DNA from: Maribacter flavus
Lineage (GTDB): Bacteria; Bacteroidota; Bacteroidia; Flavobacteriales; Flavobacteriaceae
DNA length: 64,000 nt
Direction of reading: 5' to 3'
Assembly (NCBI RefSeq): GCF_008386635.1
Contig: NZ_VUOE01000002.1
Location: 1,253,666-1,317,665 of the forward strand
Translations under genes and position numbers: made by a program
In this document: positions 63,549 to 64,000 of the stretch, piece after piece
Layout of the letters: each line of letters starts with the position of its first letter
Numbering within the stretch: position 1 is the stretch's first letter
The notes under the pieces: generated by a model
Told to the model about the DNA's origin: nothing
What the model saw: only the letters and a program-made list of their open reading frames with translations
Databases searched by the model: none

Positions 63549-64000
63549 CTAATTTTTCACTATTATCTTTTTTAACATATCGTTTCCTGCTGTAGAAATC
63601 TTCACCAAGTAGATTCCTGCCTCCAAATTTTCTGGAAAAAGTTCCATTTCATTATGCCCAACAAAGGTGGTAAAGGATTTTTGATATACCAAAGCGCCAT
63701 TTAAGGAATACATGGATACAAAAGTTAAGGACTCAATGGAAGATACCAGTTGCACGGTAATTTTTTCATTCTTGAACACAGGATTGGGAATTAAGGTCAC
63801 ATCGTTTACGCTAAGCTTGGAGGTACCGATCGGTAGCCTACTCTTTAGTTGTACCAAATTTGAGGATGCTTGTCCAACCAATACCTCTATCGCGTTGACC
63901 AAGGGGTTCTCCGATGGGCCGTGCAGAAAGCCGACCTCCAACGAGCCACCGCTAACCGTAACGGGATAGCTCAGCATACCGCCCCTGCGGTGGCCGAACT
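63549..64000 (-). CDS. C-terminal part of a malectin-like secreted protein with T9SS sorting signal (partial)
   Basis: The frame runs off the right edge. From the edge it reads FGHRRGGMLSYPVTVSGGSLEVGF... with LHGPSENPLVNAIEVLVG, the end of a malectin-type carbohydrate-binding domain. A linker leads to the type A type IX secretion signal: VTLIPNPVFKNEKITVQL, ... SLNGALVYQKSF and AGIYLVKISTAGNDMLKKIIVKN, the usual P-N-P and G-x-Y-x-V-x-I patterns and basic end. The protein should be exported through T9SS and held at or released from the cell surface. Confidence 0.85.
   Translation of the reverse strand, partial: FGHRRGGMLSYPVTVSGGSLEVGFLHGPSENPLVNAIEVLVGQASSNLVQLKSRLPIGTSKLSVNDVTLIPNPVFKNEKITVQLVSSIESLTFVSMYSLNGALVYQKSFTTFVGHNEMELFPENLEAGIYLVKISTAGNDMLKKIIVKN

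Overview
The window looks like chromosomal DNA of a marine Bacteroidota, most likely a Flavobacteriaceae member of the Arenibacter/Maribacter/Zobellia kind. The genus is a guess. The family assignment rests on a type IX secretion C-terminal signal, a SusC-like outer-membrane receptor, HYC_CC_PP and DUF3347 proteins in a copper operon, promoters of the TTTG / TAnnTTTG kind, and A/T-rich spacers carrying short Flavobacteria-style repeats. No tRNA, rRNA, CRISPR array or intact insertion sequence was seen.

Left part (1-8.2 kb): a small secreted protein, an ATP-grasp (PurD-like) enzyme overlapping a GNAT acetyltransferase, a PiT-like transporter, an NhaD antiporter, then a decayed amino-acid permease. 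The permease is cut off and abuts the tail of what looks like a relaxase, followed by a mobilisation-type coiled-coil protein. This is a scar of a mobile element.

Metal and stress part (8.2-34 kb): a leftward arsenic operon (arsR, a decayed phosphatase paralogue, DUF6428, arsenate reductase, ACR3 pump); a sensor kinase and sigma-54 activator with a good -24/-12 promoter in front of a small secreted protein; a membrane four-helix-bundle protein and a GreA/Rnk-like protein; a 27-codon remnant that looks like the start of a type IIG restriction enzyme; an AraC regulator with a TonB-dependent receptor; a ParDE toxin-antitoxin pair; and a leftward copper/silver efflux operon (HYC_CC_PP, CusA, four-helix protein, TolC, DUF3347 lipoprotein, HMA-MauE fusion, frameshifted four-helix gene, CusB). 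A minisatellite lies inside this operon and similar sequence appears inside the cusA and cusB reading frames. SelO, a small protein and MsrA follow. An 860-base non-coding stretch with a long imperfect palindrome separates this part from the polysaccharide genes.

Polysaccharide part (34.6-64 kb): a Wzy-type exopolysaccharide or capsule locus. CpsB phosphatase, Wzc kinase, Wza export protein, a PglF-like dehydratase and a PglE-like aminotransferase are on the left. UDP-glucose dehydrogenase, UDP-glucuronate 4-epimerase, WbpP and WbpO make uronic-acid precursors. Then come a pectate-lyase-like lipoprotein, five GT4 glycosyltransferases, a MurJ/Wzx-like flippase, a Wzy-like polymerase, a DegT-like protein, a PglC-like initiating transferase, and accessory FemAB-like, GT2 and acyltransferase genes. 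Base composition drops sharply inside the lyase gene (about 48.55 kb) and recovers inside a glycosyltransferase gene (about 55.5 kb), which suggests that the serotype-defining core was swapped in by recombination.
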